Position numbers and translations under genes: made by a program. This document shows positions 41,628-50,802 of a DNA stretch of 64,000 nt, piece after piece. A model generated the notes under the pieces. That model was not told where the DNA came from. It ran no database searches and saw nothing but the letters and a program-made list of their open reading frames with translations. This DNA comes from Clostridiales bacterium UBA6114 (lineage in GTDB: Bacteria > Bacillota > Clostridia > Oscillospirales > Butyricicoccaceae), in contig DIWE01000018.1 in the NCBI GenBank assembly GCA_002423435.1, positions 53,907-117,906 on the forward strand, in the 5' to 3' direction. Within the stretch, counting starts at the first letter, position 1; each line of letters starts with the position of its first letter.

Positions 41628-42559
41628 TGCACTGCAGCCTCAAGCACGGTAAGTTCATTTTCAGCGGGCGCCCCCTTAAGGCTTCCTCCGGCGGCCCGCT
41701 CGTGGCCGCCTCCGCCGAACCGGGCGCAGATGCCGGCGGCGTCGTAGCCGTAAGAGGTCCGCACCGAAATCTTCGAATTCCCGTTTATTGTTTCGGAAAT
41801 CATGATTCCGGCGCACACGCCCCTGATCTGGCGGGGCAGCGCCGCGAGATTTTCAAGGTCGTCCTCGGTCGCGCCCGTACTGTCGATCACGGCTCTCGGC
41901 AAAAGGCAGATCGCAATCCTTCCGTCCTTATAAAAATGCAGGTTGTCGAATACGTACCGCTCCACTTCGAACCGCGCCTGTGTTTTGCTTTCAAAAAATT
42001 CCCGGTTGATTTCGGAGGCCGGAATCCCCGCCTCATAACAGTCCGCCGCGATTCTTAAGGTGCGCGCCTTTGTGTTGGAATATTTAAAACACCCGGTATC
42101 GGTGGATATGGCGACGTAAATTGCCTCGGCGGTTTTAAGATCGAACGGCGCCTCGAGCGCGCGGATAAGCTCATAAACGATTTCTCCGCAGGCCGCGGAA
42201 TTCTCCTCGAGCAGGTATTCTCCCGCATTTAAAGTATTTGTCCTGTGGTGGTCGATGCAAAGGTCGATCCTGTCTTTATAAACTTCGGCGTTTCTGCAGA
42301 TCAACTCGTCGCTTGCGACATCGCAGCTTACGACGAACGCGGGCTGAAAGCCGGCGGGCGCCGCAAGGCCGTCAAACAGCGGTTCAAACCGCGGCGTGAT
42401 CTCCGGGTTTAAGAACACGAAGACGCGTTTATTGAGCCCGCGCAGCGCCCTGCAAAGCGCCGCCGCCGATCCGATCGTGTCCCCGTCCGGGCGGCGATGG
42501 GTCAGGATCAGGATATCGTCCGCGCCCGACAGGCGGGAGGCCGCGTCACTGATCGTCAT
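41606..42559 (-). CDS. nrnA: DHH/DHHA1 phosphoesterase (NrnA-type nanoRNase/pAp phosphatase)
   Basis: 317 residues from the ATG after AAGGAGCGG. DHH motifs are THRRPDGDTIGSA near the start, CDVASDE, and DHHRTN (about 100-105). The DHHA1 domain ends with FGGGGHERAAGGSL. It degrades short RNA oligonucleotides and 3'-phosphoadenosine 5'-phosphate with Mn2+. It overlaps the rbfA stop by 14 bp. Its location between rbfA and truB is conserved in Firmicutes. Confidence 0.92.
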   Translation of the reverse strand: MTISDAASRLSGADDILILTHRRPDGDTIGSAAALCRALRGLNKRVFVFLNPEITPRFEPLFDGLAAPAGFQPAFVVSCDVASDELICRNAEVYKDRIDLCIDHHRTNTLNAGEYLLEENSAACGEIVYELIRALEAPFDLKTAEAIYVAISTDTGCFKYSNTKARTLRIAADCYEAGIPASEINREFFESKTQARFEVERYVFDNLHFYKDGRIAICLLPRAVIDSTGATEDDLENLAALPRQIRGVCAGIMISETINGNSKISVRTSYGYDAAGICARFGGGGHERAAGGSLKGAPAENELTVLEAAVQCIEESL

Positions 42560-42914
42560 CGGTCTTCCGCTCCTTTTCATTCAGGCTGTTTATGATGTTT
42601 GAAATCCGAACCCCGGTCGATATGGAATCATCCGGGACAATGATCAGCTCGGGGGTGTACCGCAAATTGACCCTCTGCGAAATCTCGCGCCGCAGGTACC
42701 CGAGGGCCGACTTGATCCCAGCGAGCGCATTTTTTTTATCCTCTTCCGTGCCGAGCACGCTTACATACACCTTGCAATAGCGCAGGTCCCCCGTCACGTC
42801 GCACCGGGTGATGCTGACGAGCCCGTGAATCCGGGGGTCCTTCAGCGTGCGCATCGCGTCGGACAGCGCCCTCATGACCTCCTCGCTGATTCGGTCGATC
42901 CGATTATGAGCCAT
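42546..42914 (-). CDS. rbfA: 30S ribosome-binding factor A
   Basis: 122 residues, normal length. The KH-like fold begins MAHNRIDRISEEVMRALSDA, with DPRIHGLVSITRCDVTGDL and the typical RKEI-like helix (LRREISQRVNLRYTPEL). It assists maturation of the 16S rRNA 5' end. The start chosen follows TTGGGAGCTGATCAT. It is directly downstream of infB. Confidence 0.94.
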   Translation of the reverse strand: MAHNRIDRISEEVMRALSDAMRTLKDPRIHGLVSITRCDVTGDLRYCKVYVSVLGTEEDKKNALAGIKSALGYLRREISQRVNLRYTPELIIVPDDSISTGVRISNIINSLNEKERKTDDDQ

Positions 42915-42979
42915 ATGATCAGCTCCCAACATAAAACAAATAAATTCAGGGCCTGTTCACACAAACGCCCGAAGCCCAT

Positions 42980-45334
42980 CTACCTGGGTATTTCCTCCAT
43001 TGCGTACACCTCGACAATGTCGCCTTCCTTCAAGTCGTTAAACTTCTCAACGCTTAATCCGCATTCAAAGCCGGACGCGACTTCCTTTACGTCGTCCTTA
43101 AACCGCTTGAGCGAGGCAAGCTCTCCCTCATGGATGACGATGCCGTTTCTGACGACGCGCACGGAGGAGGAGCGGATGATTTTCCCGTCTAAAACATGGC
43201 AGCCCGCGATCGTGCCGATCCCGGAGACCTTAAAGGTCTGGCGGATTTCGGCGTGGCCGAGGACGACCTCTTTGTATTTCGGCGCGAGCATGCCCTTCAT
43301 CGCCGACTCCATTTCCTCAATACAGTCGTAAATGATCCGGTAAAGCCGGATATCGACATCCTGCCGCGCGGCGCTGTCGAGGACCATCTGGTCGGGCCGC
43401 ACGTTAAAGCCGACGATGACGGCGCCCGACGCCGACGCAAGCATGACGTCCGATTCGTTGACCGCGCCGACGGTCGAATGGATGACGCGCACGCGGACCT
43501 CGTCGTTGGACAGCTTTTCAAGCGACGTTTTGACCGCCTCGGCCGAGCCCTGGACGTCGGCCTTGACGATCACGTTTAATTCCTTGACGTCTCCCTGCTG
43601 AATATGCTCGAACAGGTTTTCGAGGGTGATTTTTTCCGTATTGCCTAACTTTTCGGCCTTCTCCTGGTTCTTTCGCTGCTCGACAAGCTCGCGGGCCATG
43701 CGCTCGTCGTTTACGGCGTGGAACAGGTCTCCGGCCTCCGGCACTTCCGAAAGGCCGATGATCTCGACCGGGACGGACGGCCCCGCCGACTCGATTTTAT
43801 TGCCCTTGTCGTCGGACATCGCCCTCACATGCCCGACCGCCTTGCCGGCGATGATGACGTCGCCGAATTTGAGCGTCCCGTTTTGCACCAGGACGGTCGC
43901 GACCGGGCCTCTGCCGCGGTCGAGCTTCGCCTCGATCACGACGCCCCTGGCCGCCCGGTTGGGGTTGGCCTTGAGTTCCCGCATATCCGTCGTCAGCAAA
44001 ACCATTTCCAGAAGGTTCTCGATGCCCTCGTGGTTTTTGGCCGAGACCTTGCACACGATGGTCTCGCCGCCCCAATCCTCGGGCACGAGATTGTGCTCGG
44101 TGAGCTGCTGCATGACGCGGTCCGGGTTTGCGCCCGGCTTATCCATTTTATTGACCGCGACGATAATCGGCACGTTCGCGGCTTTTGCGTGATTGATCGC
44201 CTCGATCGTCTGCGGCATGATGCCGTCGTCGGCCGCGACGACAAGGATCGCGATGTCGGTCGCCTGGGCGCCGCGCGCGCGCATGGACGTAAACGCCTCG
44301 TGCCCCGGCGTGTCGAGGAATGTGATATTCCTGCCGCTCAAGTTTACCCGGTACGCGCCGATATGCTGCGTGATCCCCCCGGCCTCGCCGGAGACGACAT
44401 TGGTATGCCGGATGGCGTCGAGGAGGGAGGTTTTTCCATGGTCGACATGCCCCATCACGACGACGACGGGGTCCCTCTGGGACAGATTCTCGTCAAGGTC
44501 GTCGGAGTCGTCGATCAGCCGCTCTTCAATCGTGACGGTCACTTCCTTTTCGACCTTTGCGCCGAATTCAAGCGCGACCAGCGCCGCCGTATCGTAATCG
44601 ATCATCTGGGAAATCGACGCCATCACCCCGAGCTTCATCAGCTGCTTTATCACATCGGCAGACGTCTTTTTAAGCCGCATCGCGAGCTCGCCCACATTTA
44701 TTTCCTCGGGAATAGAAACCTTGAGCTGCGCTTTTTTCGCCATCTCCTGCTGGAGACGCTTCATTTTCTCCTGCTCTTCCTGATACTTCTTACTGCCGAC
44801 AAAGGGCCTTTTGTCGTTTGTCCGCTTCTTCGCGAACTTTTGTTTGCCCTGGCTGAATTTATTCGCCGACTCGGGTACCAGCGCATCCACCTTATCGTCG
44901 TATTTTGAGAGATCGACGGCGACCGTTCTTGTATCGACATACCGCACGTCGGCCGGGCCCTTTCTGAGCGTCCGGTTTTCGGCGTTTGCCTGCGGCTGCT
45001 GCGCCGCGGGCTTTTGGTCGGAAGGGGGTGCCGCCTTTTCGGGGGCCGGGCGGCTTGTGCCCGGCGAAGCCTTCGGCTCCTCTGTCTTCCCCGCCTCTTT
45101 TCCTTCCTCCTGGGACTTTATCTCGGGTGGTCTGGACGTTGCAAAAATCTCCTGTATGTCCTCCACCTGTCTGTTGAGCGTGAGGTAATCGAAGATTACA
45201 TCGAGCTCCTTCTCCGTAAGCACCTGCATATGGTTTTTAGGCGCTGTCAGGTAGGTCGAGAGTATGTCGGCAATCGTTTTTGTCGGAACATTAAAATCTT
45301 TTGCCACCTCATGTACACGATATTTAATCATCAT
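42980..45334 (-). CDS. infB: Translation initiation factor IF-2
   Basis: 784 residues. The IF2_N motif (YRVHEVAKDFNVPTKTIADIL) is followed by a low-complexity Lys/Glu/Pro/Ala linker (about 75-190). The GTPase domain has G1 GHVDHGKTS (about 292-300), DTPGHEAF (G3) and NKMDKPGA (G4). C-terminal domains bind fMet-tRNA. The start overlaps the ylxQ stop by four bases. Confidence 0.97.
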   Translation of the reverse strand: MMIKYRVHEVAKDFNVPTKTIADILSTYLTAPKNHMQVLTEKELDVIFDYLTLNRQVEDIQEIFATSRPPEIKSQEEGKEAGKTEEPKASPGTSRPAPEKAAPPSDQKPAAQQPQANAENRTLRKGPADVRYVDTRTVAVDLSKYDDKVDALVPESANKFSQGKQKFAKKRTNDKRPFVGSKKYQEEQEKMKRLQQEMAKKAQLKVSIPEEINVGELAMRLKKTSADVIKQLMKLGVMASISQMIDYDTAALVALEFGAKVEKEVTVTIEERLIDDSDDLDENLSQRDPVVVVMGHVDHGKTSLLDAIRHTNVVSGEAGGITQHIGAYRVNLSGRNITFLDTPGHEAFTSMRARGAQATDIAILVVAADDGIMPQTIEAINHAKAANVPIIVAVNKMDKPGANPDRVMQQLTEHNLVPEDWGGETIVCKVSAKNHEGIENLLEMVLLTTDMRELKANPNRAARGVVIEAKLDRGRGPVATVLVQNGTLKFGDVIIAGKAVGHVRAMSDDKGNKIESAGPSVPVEIIGLSEVPEAGDLFHAVNDERMARELVEQRKNQEKAEKLGNTEKITLENLFEHIQQGDVKELNVIVKADVQGSAEAVKTSLEKLSNDEVRVRVIHSTVGAVNESDVMLASASGAVIVGFNVRPDQMVLDSAARQDVDIRLYRIIYDCIEEMESAMKGMLAPKYKEVVLGHAEIRQTFKVSGIGTIAGCHVLDGKIIRSSSVRVVRNGIVIHEGELASLKRFKDDVKEVASGFECGLSVEKFNDLKEGDIVEVYAMEEIPR

Positions 45335-45705
45335 AACCCTTCACGCTCCCCCTCGGAATTTTTGTTTTTGACTTCTTCTCTTTTTCCAATCCGGATCAGG
45401 CATTCCGGCGGCAGTTTCCGGATCAGCGCCTGCGCGAATTTTTTGTCGCAAACAGCCGCGACGGCGAGGCTCTCTCTCGAAAGAAGCCGCCCAAGCTCCG
45501 CCTTTGTTACGGGAAGCGTTATCAGCTCTCCCTTTATCTCCCCCGCGTACCCCTTTGCGCGGTTTATCAGGTTTGGCGATGCGTCCGACGCGATCAGCAA
45601 AGCCTTTGCCCTCCCCGTTCTCACAGCATCATAGCAAGCCTCGTCCCCATACGCAAGCTTGCCTGCTTTTTTCATCAGACCGAGAAAATTCAGGATATTA
45701 TTCAT
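45331..45705 (-). CDS. ylxQ: L7Ae-family RNA-binding protein YlxQ
   Basis: 124 residues. The start MNNILNFLGLMKKAGKLAYG and the stretch RAKALLIASDASPN are typical of ribosomal L7Ae/L30e-like proteins encoded between ylxR and infB. It probably binds a kink-turn RNA. The longer frame upstream lies within ylxR, so the ATG at 45705 behind GGAGG is chosen. It overlaps ylxR by 8 bp. Confidence 0.9.
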   Translation of the reverse strand: MNNILNFLGLMKKAGKLAYGDEACYDAVRTGRAKALLIASDASPNLINRAKGYAGEIKGELITLPVTKAELGRLLSRESLAVAAVCDKKFAQALIRKLPPECLIRIGKREEVKNKNSEGEREGL

Positions 45706-45988
45706 CTTGCGGCTGATCCTCCATCTCGCGGAAAAGCTGCATGAATACCTCTTCGGGCACGGCGCAGCCAAAAGCGCGTTCGATTGCCTTGGTTTTTTTC
45801 GCCTTGTTCAGGCATTCCGTTTGCCGGCACACGTACGCGCCGCGCCCCGGTTTCTTGCCCTTGAAATCGAGCGAGATCTCCCCTTCGGCGGACCGCACGA
45901 TGCGCACCAGGGCACGTTTTTCGAACATCTGCCGGCAGCCTAAACACTGCCGGAGCGGCACTTTTCTCTTCTGCACGTCTATGACCAT
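45698..45988 (-). CDS. ylxR: YlxR/RnpM family RNA-binding protein
   Basis: 96 residues (DUF448). Conserved RQCLGCRQMF, ELVRIVR-like ALVRIVR, and GRGAYVC. In B. subtilis and relatives this protein modulates RNase P or acts as a regulator. It is the conserved partner gene between nusA and ylxQ. The 149-bp gap back to nusA holds no recognisable feature. Confidence 0.92.
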   Translation of the reverse strand: MVIDVQKRKVPLRQCLGCRQMFEKRALVRIVRSAEGEISLDFKGKKPGRGAYVCRQTECLNKAKKTKAIERAFGCAVPEEVFMQLFREMEDQPQDE

Positions 45989-46137
45989 TCCTTTCGCGAC
46001 ATCGGGTGCTCAAATCGGACGTTAAGATTGGACGGCCGTGCTGCGCATATGCTGCGGTTTTACTCCGTTCGAGCAATGCATATAAAATAAAACAAACTGA
46101 TCTGTTCAGACCTTAAACCCCTCAATAGACCGGCGCT

Positions 46138-47190
46138 TTATATCTGCGACGACGGCTTGATATCGATTTTATAATTTGTCAGCTTCGCCGCCAGCCGGGC
46201 GTTTTGCCCCTCTTTCCCGATCGCGAGGGAAAGCTGGTCGTCGGGGACCTCAACCCGGCAGCTTTTCCCCTCCGCCAGGATCTCGACCGACACGACGTTT
46301 GCGGGCGACAGGGCAGAGGCGATAAATTCGGCCGGGCCGTCGGAATATTTGATGATATCGATTTTCTCGCCGTGCAGCTCCTCGACGATATTTCCGACGC
46401 GGGCGCCCCTCGGGCCGACGCAGGCGCCGATCGGGTCGACGTTTTCATCGTTTGACCAGACGGCGATTTTAGTCCGGCTGCCCGCCTCGCGCGCGATCGA
46501 CATGATCTCGACGACGCCGTCGTGGATTTCCGGCACCTCAAGCTCGAAAAGCCGTTTTACAAGTCCGGGATGGGTCCTCGATATCAGGATCTGCGGGCCC
46601 CTCGCCCCTTTCCTGACCTCGACGACATACACCTTGACGCGGTCCCCGTCGCGGATCACTTCCCCCTTGACCTGCTCGGACAGGGGCAGCATCGCCTCGG
46701 TCTTATCCGATTTCCCGCCGATTTCCACAAAAATATTGCCGTTTCTCTGATCAACACGGCTGACGACCGCCGTAAGTATTTCATGCTCTTTCGAGGCGAA
46801 TTCCTCAATCATCATGCCCTGTTCCGCTTCCCTTATGCCCTGGATGATGACCTGCTTTGCATTCTGGGAGGCAATGCGCCCGAAATTGTTGGTGTTGATT
46901 TCGACCGCTATCGTATCGCCGAGCGCGCATTTCTTTGAAATCTTTTTCGCATCCTCGAGCGTGATTTCCGTCGAGTGGTTGGAAACGGTCTCGACCACCG
47001 TTTTATTTGCAAACATGCGGATTTCCTTTTTGGCCTCGTCGGCTTCTATAAATACATTCTCGGAAGTGCCTCCGCTGTCGTGCTTGTAGGCGGTGATCAG
47101 CGCGCGGGAGATCTTTTCAAGCATATAATCCTTTTTGATCCCCTTTTCCTTTTCCAATAAATCAAGAACATTAAACAACTCGGCGTTCAT
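46138..47190 (-). CDS. nusA: Transcription termination/antitermination factor NusA
   Basis: 350 residues, the Firmicutes length without the proteobacterial C-terminal repeats. An N-terminal RNA polymerase-binding domain is followed by an S1 domain (about 135-200, EHEILTAVVSRVDQRNGNIFVEIG) and two KH domains, with DPIGACVGPRGARV (about 250) and the final GKEGQNARLAAKLT. It controls pausing and termination. Confidence 0.96.
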   Translation of the reverse strand: MNAELFNVLDLLEKEKGIKKDYMLEKISRALITAYKHDSGGTSENVFIEADEAKKEIRMFANKTVVETVSNHSTEITLEDAKKISKKCALGDTIAVEINTNNFGRIASQNAKQVIIQGIREAEQGMMIEEFASKEHEILTAVVSRVDQRNGNIFVEIGGKSDKTEAMLPLSEQVKGEVIRDGDRVKVYVVEVRKGARGPQILISRTHPGLVKRLFELEVPEIHDGVVEIMSIAREAGSRTKIAVWSNDENVDPIGACVGPRGARVGNIVEELHGEKIDIIKYSDGPAEFIASALSPANVVSVEILAEGKSCRVEVPDDQLSLAIGKEGQNARLAAKLTNYKIDIKPSSQI

Positions 47191-47229
47191 TTTTTCCCTG
47201 CACTCCTCTTTCCTTTATCGCAAATACCA

Positions 47230-47694
47230 TTAAATTTCAATATACAATCTGACCGCCGCGAGAGCTTCCTTCGGATACGTCTTTTCCCCTCCGGAAACCA
47301 GAACGGAAACGTCCCTCTCCGTAGCGCCCATAAGCTCGCCGACCACCGATTTCACGCCGTCGGAGGCCTTATAGAATTTAAGCTCCACGGTTTTCCCGAC
47401 GCACGCCGAAAAGTGCTCGGACTTTGTAAGCCTCCGGGTAAGTCCCGCGGACGAGACACAGAACATATACGACGGCAGCTCGTCAAATTCGCGGCCGTCG
47501 AGGATCGGGTCCATTTTGCGGCTTAAGCCCTCGCAGTCGTCGATCGACACTCCGCCTTCCCTGTCGACATAGACGGTCAGCTGATAGTCTCCGCCTTCCT
47601 TTACAAATTCGACATCCCATATTGAGAGCCCCCCGGCCTGTGCAAGGGGCAGGGCCAGCGAATAAACCTTTTTTTCCACTTCTCTTGGCTGCAT
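47230..47694 (-). CDS. rimP: Ribosome maturation factor RimP
   Basis: 154 residues from the ATG after GAGGATGTGCCCT, matching family length. Motifs: WDVEFVKEGGDYQLTVYVD and the second-domain VSSAGLTRRLTKSEHF (usually VSSPGLDRPL; Ala replaces Pro here). It aids 30S assembly and is the first gene of the operon. Confidence 0.93.
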   Translation of the reverse strand: MQPREVEKKVYSLALPLAQAGGLSIWDVEFVKEGGDYQLTVYVDREGGVSIDDCEGLSRKMDPILDGREFDELPSYMFCVSSAGLTRRLTKSEHFSACVGKTVELKFYKASDGVKSVVGELMGATERDVSVLVSGGEKTYPKEALAAVRLYIEI

Positions 47695-47802
47695 AGGGCA
47701 CATCCTCTGTTGAGATCGCAAACCGATCGATATTTTCGCAGCTTCAAGCCTCGCGGGCAAACCGGTTGACCGGTCTGTTCGCCAGACACTGTTTTAACAA
47801 GA

Positions 47803-47832
47803 AAGAGTGGGTTTCCCCACTCTTTTCCCTAC
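47803..47832 (-). terminator. Terminator between spoVT and rimP
   Basis: AAAGAGTGGG and CCCACTCTTT form a 10-bp stem with a tetraloop, 60 bp after the spoVT stop. It separates spoVT transcription from the rimP operon, whose promoter must lie in the remaining 100 bp. Confidence 0.7.
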
Positions 47833-47892
47833 TTTCCTTCTAACAAAGATACTTTACCATTAAAACAGCGAAATTGCAAGCTTTTTTTGCGG

Positions 47893-48435
47893 TCAGCTTT
47901 CCATTTGTTTGCTTAAAAAGGCGGCAATCGTCTGCGCAAGCTTAAATTCCGTCTCCCCGGGCGCCGGCGCGCCTTCGCTTTCGATAAAAAGCACGCATCC
48001 GGACACGTCGCCCTCGGTGATGATCGGGGCCGCGATGGTGCAGTTTTGCCGCTCGTTTCCCTCGCAGACCGGCACTTTCCTCTCTCCCGGCTTATACCGG
48101 TACAGCTGCCTGCTCTCCATCAGCTTTTCGAGCTCCTCGCTGATGCGTTTGTCAATGATTTCACGCCTCGATACGCCTGCGGCGGAAATCACGGTGTCGC
48201 GGTCGCAAATCGCACAAGCCTGCCCGGTCGTCTTGTTAAGCGTCTCGCAGAGCTGGGTCGAAAAGGATGCGAGCTCGCCCATAGGGGAATACTTTTTAAA
48301 TATAACCTCTCCGTCGCGATCGGTGTATATTTCAAGAGGGTCGCCCTCGCGGATGCGCATTGTTCTTCTTATTTCTTTTGGAATTACCACACGTCCGAGA
48401 TCATCTATGCGGCGAACAATTCCCGTTGCTTTCAT
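47893..48435 (-). CDS. spoVT: Stage V sporulation protein T (AbrB-family regulator)
   Basis: 180 residues. An AbrB/SpoVT swapped-hairpin DNA-binding domain (MKATGIVRRIDDLGRVVIPK at the start) is joined to a C-terminal GAF-like domain (about 55-178), exactly the SpoVT layout. It tunes forespore gene expression under sigma-G. The chosen ATG follows GGAGGGATAATATAT. A longer frame to 48630 includes hairpin-repeat sequence and is rejected. It shows that the organism forms spores. Confidence 0.95.
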   Translation of the reverse strand: MKATGIVRRIDDLGRVVIPKEIRRTMRIREGDPLEIYTDRDGEVIFKKYSPMGELASFSTQLCETLNKTTGQACAICDRDTVISAAGVSRREIIDKRISEELEKLMESRQLYRYKPGERKVPVCEGNERQNCTIAAPIITEGDVSGCVLFIESEGAPAPGETEFKLAQTIAAFLSKQMES

Positions 48436-48537
48436 ATATATTATCCCTCCGGAACAAAAATTTGTTACGCAGATATTGTTTGTAAGAGAGGGTAATTTAT
48501 ACAGAAAGACGCTTGGCAAAATTTGATTTTTTCTTTT

Positions 48538-48590
48538 GCGGATTTTATGAATATTATTCAAAAAGGCGATTTGCCGGTTTTTCGGTTTCC
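48538..48590. repeat. Segment resembling the 3' end of the DUF3006 gene region
   Basis: About 50 bp match 57538-57593 closely (GCGGAT.TTAT.AATATTATTCAAAAAG and onward to TTTCCCG). Read on the minus strand it would encode a tail like that of the DUF3006 protein (..EKPANRLFE then stop). It lies next to hairpin repeat copy 2, as its counterpart lies next to copy 3, but on the opposite side. Confidence 0.6.
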
Positions 48591-48603
48591 CGCATATAAA
48601 TAT

Positions 48604-48649
48604 CAGGGGTGCCGCGAAATGCAAATCCATGCATTTCGCGACACCCCTG
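48604..48649. repeat. Dispersed hairpin repeat, copy 2
   Basis: Nineteen-bp arms (CAGGGGTG.CGCGAAATGC and its complement, one mismatch) around an 8-nt loop. It is followed by TTCGTGCTG and a CGCCGCTGCGG motif that also follows copy 3. It lies between spoVT and the end of the aldolase operon, where it may terminate the latter. Confidence 0.78.
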
Positions 48650-48726
48650 TTTCGTGCTGTGTCCGCCGCTGCGGCGGCGACGCGGCCGGGCGCGATGCAG
48701 GCAAAAAACCGCCGGCGCGATACGGA

Positions 48727-49479
48727 TCAGTCCTTAAATATGTTCTTTACCCCCGCGAAGCCGGCTGAGAGGAAATCGATATCCGTCTGCATCATCACGA
48801 GCGTGAGGTCATCGCAAAAGCGTTTGAGCATTGCGGGGCCGGCGTGTATTCCGAACGCTTTGTTATGCCGTTTGCAGGCTGCGGCCACTTCGCCGATCGC
48901 TTCGATTTCGATTTTGTTATTCAGGTCGCCGGGAATCCCAAGGGAGATGGAAAGGTCGTTGGGGCCGACAAGCAGAGCGTCGATGCCGTCGGTTGCGGCG
49001 ATCGCATCCAGATTTTCAAGCGTTTTCGCAGATTCTATCTGCGCGATGCTGATGACGGCCTTATTGGCATTTCTCATCACTTCAAGATGAACGCCGGCCT
49101 TATAGCCGCTGTGCGCGATACCGCTTGCATAGCCGCGCTCGCCCAGGGGCTGATACTTGGAGTATTTGACATGCTCCCTGGCCATTTCGGGCGTTTCGAG
49201 CATCGGCACCATCACGCCGGTTGCGCCCTGGTCCAGCGCGCGGGAGATATATTCCCTGGAAAGGGCGGGGACGCGCAGGAAGCTCTCAAGCCCCAGCGCA
49301 TTTCCGGTGATGAAAAGATCGTGCAGCGTTTCCATGGTATAGTTCGAATGCTCGCAGTCGTACATCACAAAGTCAAGGCCGCTGTTTTTCGCAATGTAGG
49401 TTACCGCGGGATTTCTGGATACCCGCAGCATGGTGCCATATATTTTTTCTCCGGCAAGGAGTTTTTCTTTTAAGCTCAT
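48727..49479 (-). CDS. HpcH/HpaI family aldolase (2-keto-3-deoxy acid aldolase type)
   Basis: 250 residues. The family pattern includes FVMYDCEHSNY (catalytic His near 46), ALDQGATGVMVPMLET, and LLVGPNDLSISLG (metal/phosphate loop). Members cleave 4-hydroxy-2-keto acids to pyruvate plus an aldehyde. Being last in an operon with alanine dehydrogenase (which also yields pyruvate) and a TAXI transporter, it may split a hydroxy-keto acid made from the imported compound. Confidence 0.87.
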   Translation of the reverse strand: MSLKEKLLAGEKIYGTMLRVSRNPAVTYIAKNSGLDFVMYDCEHSNYTMETLHDLFITGNALGLESFLRVPALSREYISRALDQGATGVMVPMLETPEMAREHVKYSKYQPLGERGYASGIAHSGYKAGVHLEVMRNANKAVISIAQIESAKTLENLDAIAATDGIDALLVGPNDLSISLGIPGDLNNKIEIEAIGEVAAACKRHNKAFGIHAGPAMLKRFCDDLTLVMMQTDIDFLSAGFAGVKNIFKD

Positions 49480-49548
49480 AATAGCAGATCCTTTCATAAG
49501 GATATCGCAGCGATATCCGGGAAATATTCGGACAGAAATTTATGAAAA

Positions 49549-50664
49549 TCAGAACAATGTCTCGGCAGGCGTATAAGTAAGCTTCTGCGTATCGGAAACC
49601 GGCTTGTTGGTCAGAGCGCCTTTATAGACATTCAGACCCTTAAGCAGCGCGGGGTCGGCTTTCATTGCGGCTTCGGCGCCCATATTGGCGATCCTGGACG
49701 CATAGGGGAGCGTCGCGTTGGTCAGCGCGAAGGTTGAAGTCCGCGGGACGGCGCCGGGCATGTTTGCGACGGAATAATGCACCACTCCGTACCTGATAAA
49801 GAAAGGGTCCTCATGGGTGGTAATACGGTCGATCGTTTCAATGGAACCGCCCTGATCAATGGCGACATCCACTAAAACGGAGCCCGGCTTCATCTGCTTT
49901 ACCATGTATTCCTTGACCAGCTTTGGGGCCTTGGCGCCGGGAATCAAAACCGCGCCGATCACGAGGTCGGCTTCGCGCACCGCGTTCTCAATGTTATAGG
50001 AATTGGAAACAAGGGTATTGACATGCGCTTCAAAAACGTCGTCGAGATATGCAAGGCGTGCGCCGGAGATGTCGAGCACGGTGACCTGGGCGCCCATGCC
50101 ATAGGCCATCCTGGCGGCGTTGGTTCCGACATTGCCGCCGCCGACGATGGCGACCTTGGCTTTTTCAACGCCCGGAACGCCGCCCATGAGTATGCCGCGC
50201 CCGCCGCTTATGCTTTCGAGCATACGCGCACCGATCTGCACGGACATGCGGCCCGCGACCTCACTCATCGGACAGAGCAGCGGAAGCGTACCGTTTGCAA
50301 GCTGCACGGTTTCGTAGGCGATGCCGATCACTTTTTTGCGGAGCAGCGCCTCGGTTTGCCCGGGATCGGGCGCCAAATGCAGATAGGTGAACAGAATCTG
50401 ATTTTCCCTGAACAGATCGTATTCCGCCGGAAGAGGCTCCTTGACCTTGATAATCATATCGGCCGCATCAAAGACCCCGGCCGGTGTTTTGAGCATTTTG
50501 GCGCCGGCTTTCCCGTATTCCTCATCGGAAAATCCGCTGCCGCTGCCGGCGCCGTTCTCGATATATACCTCATGGCCCGCCCTTACAAGGGTATCCACGC
50601 CGGCAGGCGTGAGCGCAACGCGGTTTTCCTGCGCTTTGATTTCTTTCGGAACCCCGATTTTCAT
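49549..50664 (-). CDS. ald: Alanine dehydrogenase
   Basis: 371 residues, the family length. MKIGVPKEIKAQENRVALTP opens the protein, HLAPDPGQTEALL is the substrate-domain helix, and VGGGNVGTNAARMAYGMGA (about 170-188) is the NAD-binding loop. It reversibly deaminates L-alanine to pyruvate and ammonia. Its place behind a transporter and a PLP enzyme suggests it collects amino groups or recycles alanine made by transamination. Confidence 0.93.
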   Translation of the reverse strand: MKIGVPKEIKAQENRVALTPAGVDTLVRAGHEVYIENGAGSGSGFSDEEYGKAGAKMLKTPAGVFDAADMIIKVKEPLPAEYDLFRENQILFTYLHLAPDPGQTEALLRKKVIGIAYETVQLANGTLPLLCPMSEVAGRMSVQIGARMLESISGGRGILMGGVPGVEKAKVAIVGGGNVGTNAARMAYGMGAQVTVLDISGARLAYLDDVFEAHVNTLVSNSYNIENAVREADLVIGAVLIPGAKAPKLVKEYMVKQMKPGSVLVDVAIDQGGSIETIDRITTHEDPFFIRYGVVHYSVANMPGAVPRTSTFALTNATLPYASRIANMGAEAAMKADPALLKGLNVYKGALTNKPVSDTQKLTYTPAETLF

Positions 50665-50712
50665 AAAAAAACCCCCATCAATAAAAAATATATAATCATT
50701 GGCTTTATAATA

Positions 50713-50751
50713 CCCGCTGCACATGCCTTGGCAAAAGGCGTGCGCAACGGG
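50713..50751 (-). terminator. Hairpin between the TAXI permease and ald
   Basis: CCCG.TGCAC.GCCTT pairs imperfectly with AAGGC..GCGCA.CGGG around a short loop. It has no strong T-run, so it is probably an attenuator or processing site within the operon. Confidence 0.35.
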
Positions 50752-50802
50752 TTGTCAGACGCCGCCAACACGATCCCCGGATACCCGGAAAGCCGATCGG
50801 CA

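Noticed and set aside
48436..48630. N-terminal extension of SpoVT to 245 residues
   Set aside because: The extra 65 residues are translated from promoter and hairpin-repeat sequence; the internal ATG has a good GGAGG and the exact SpoVT N-terminus.
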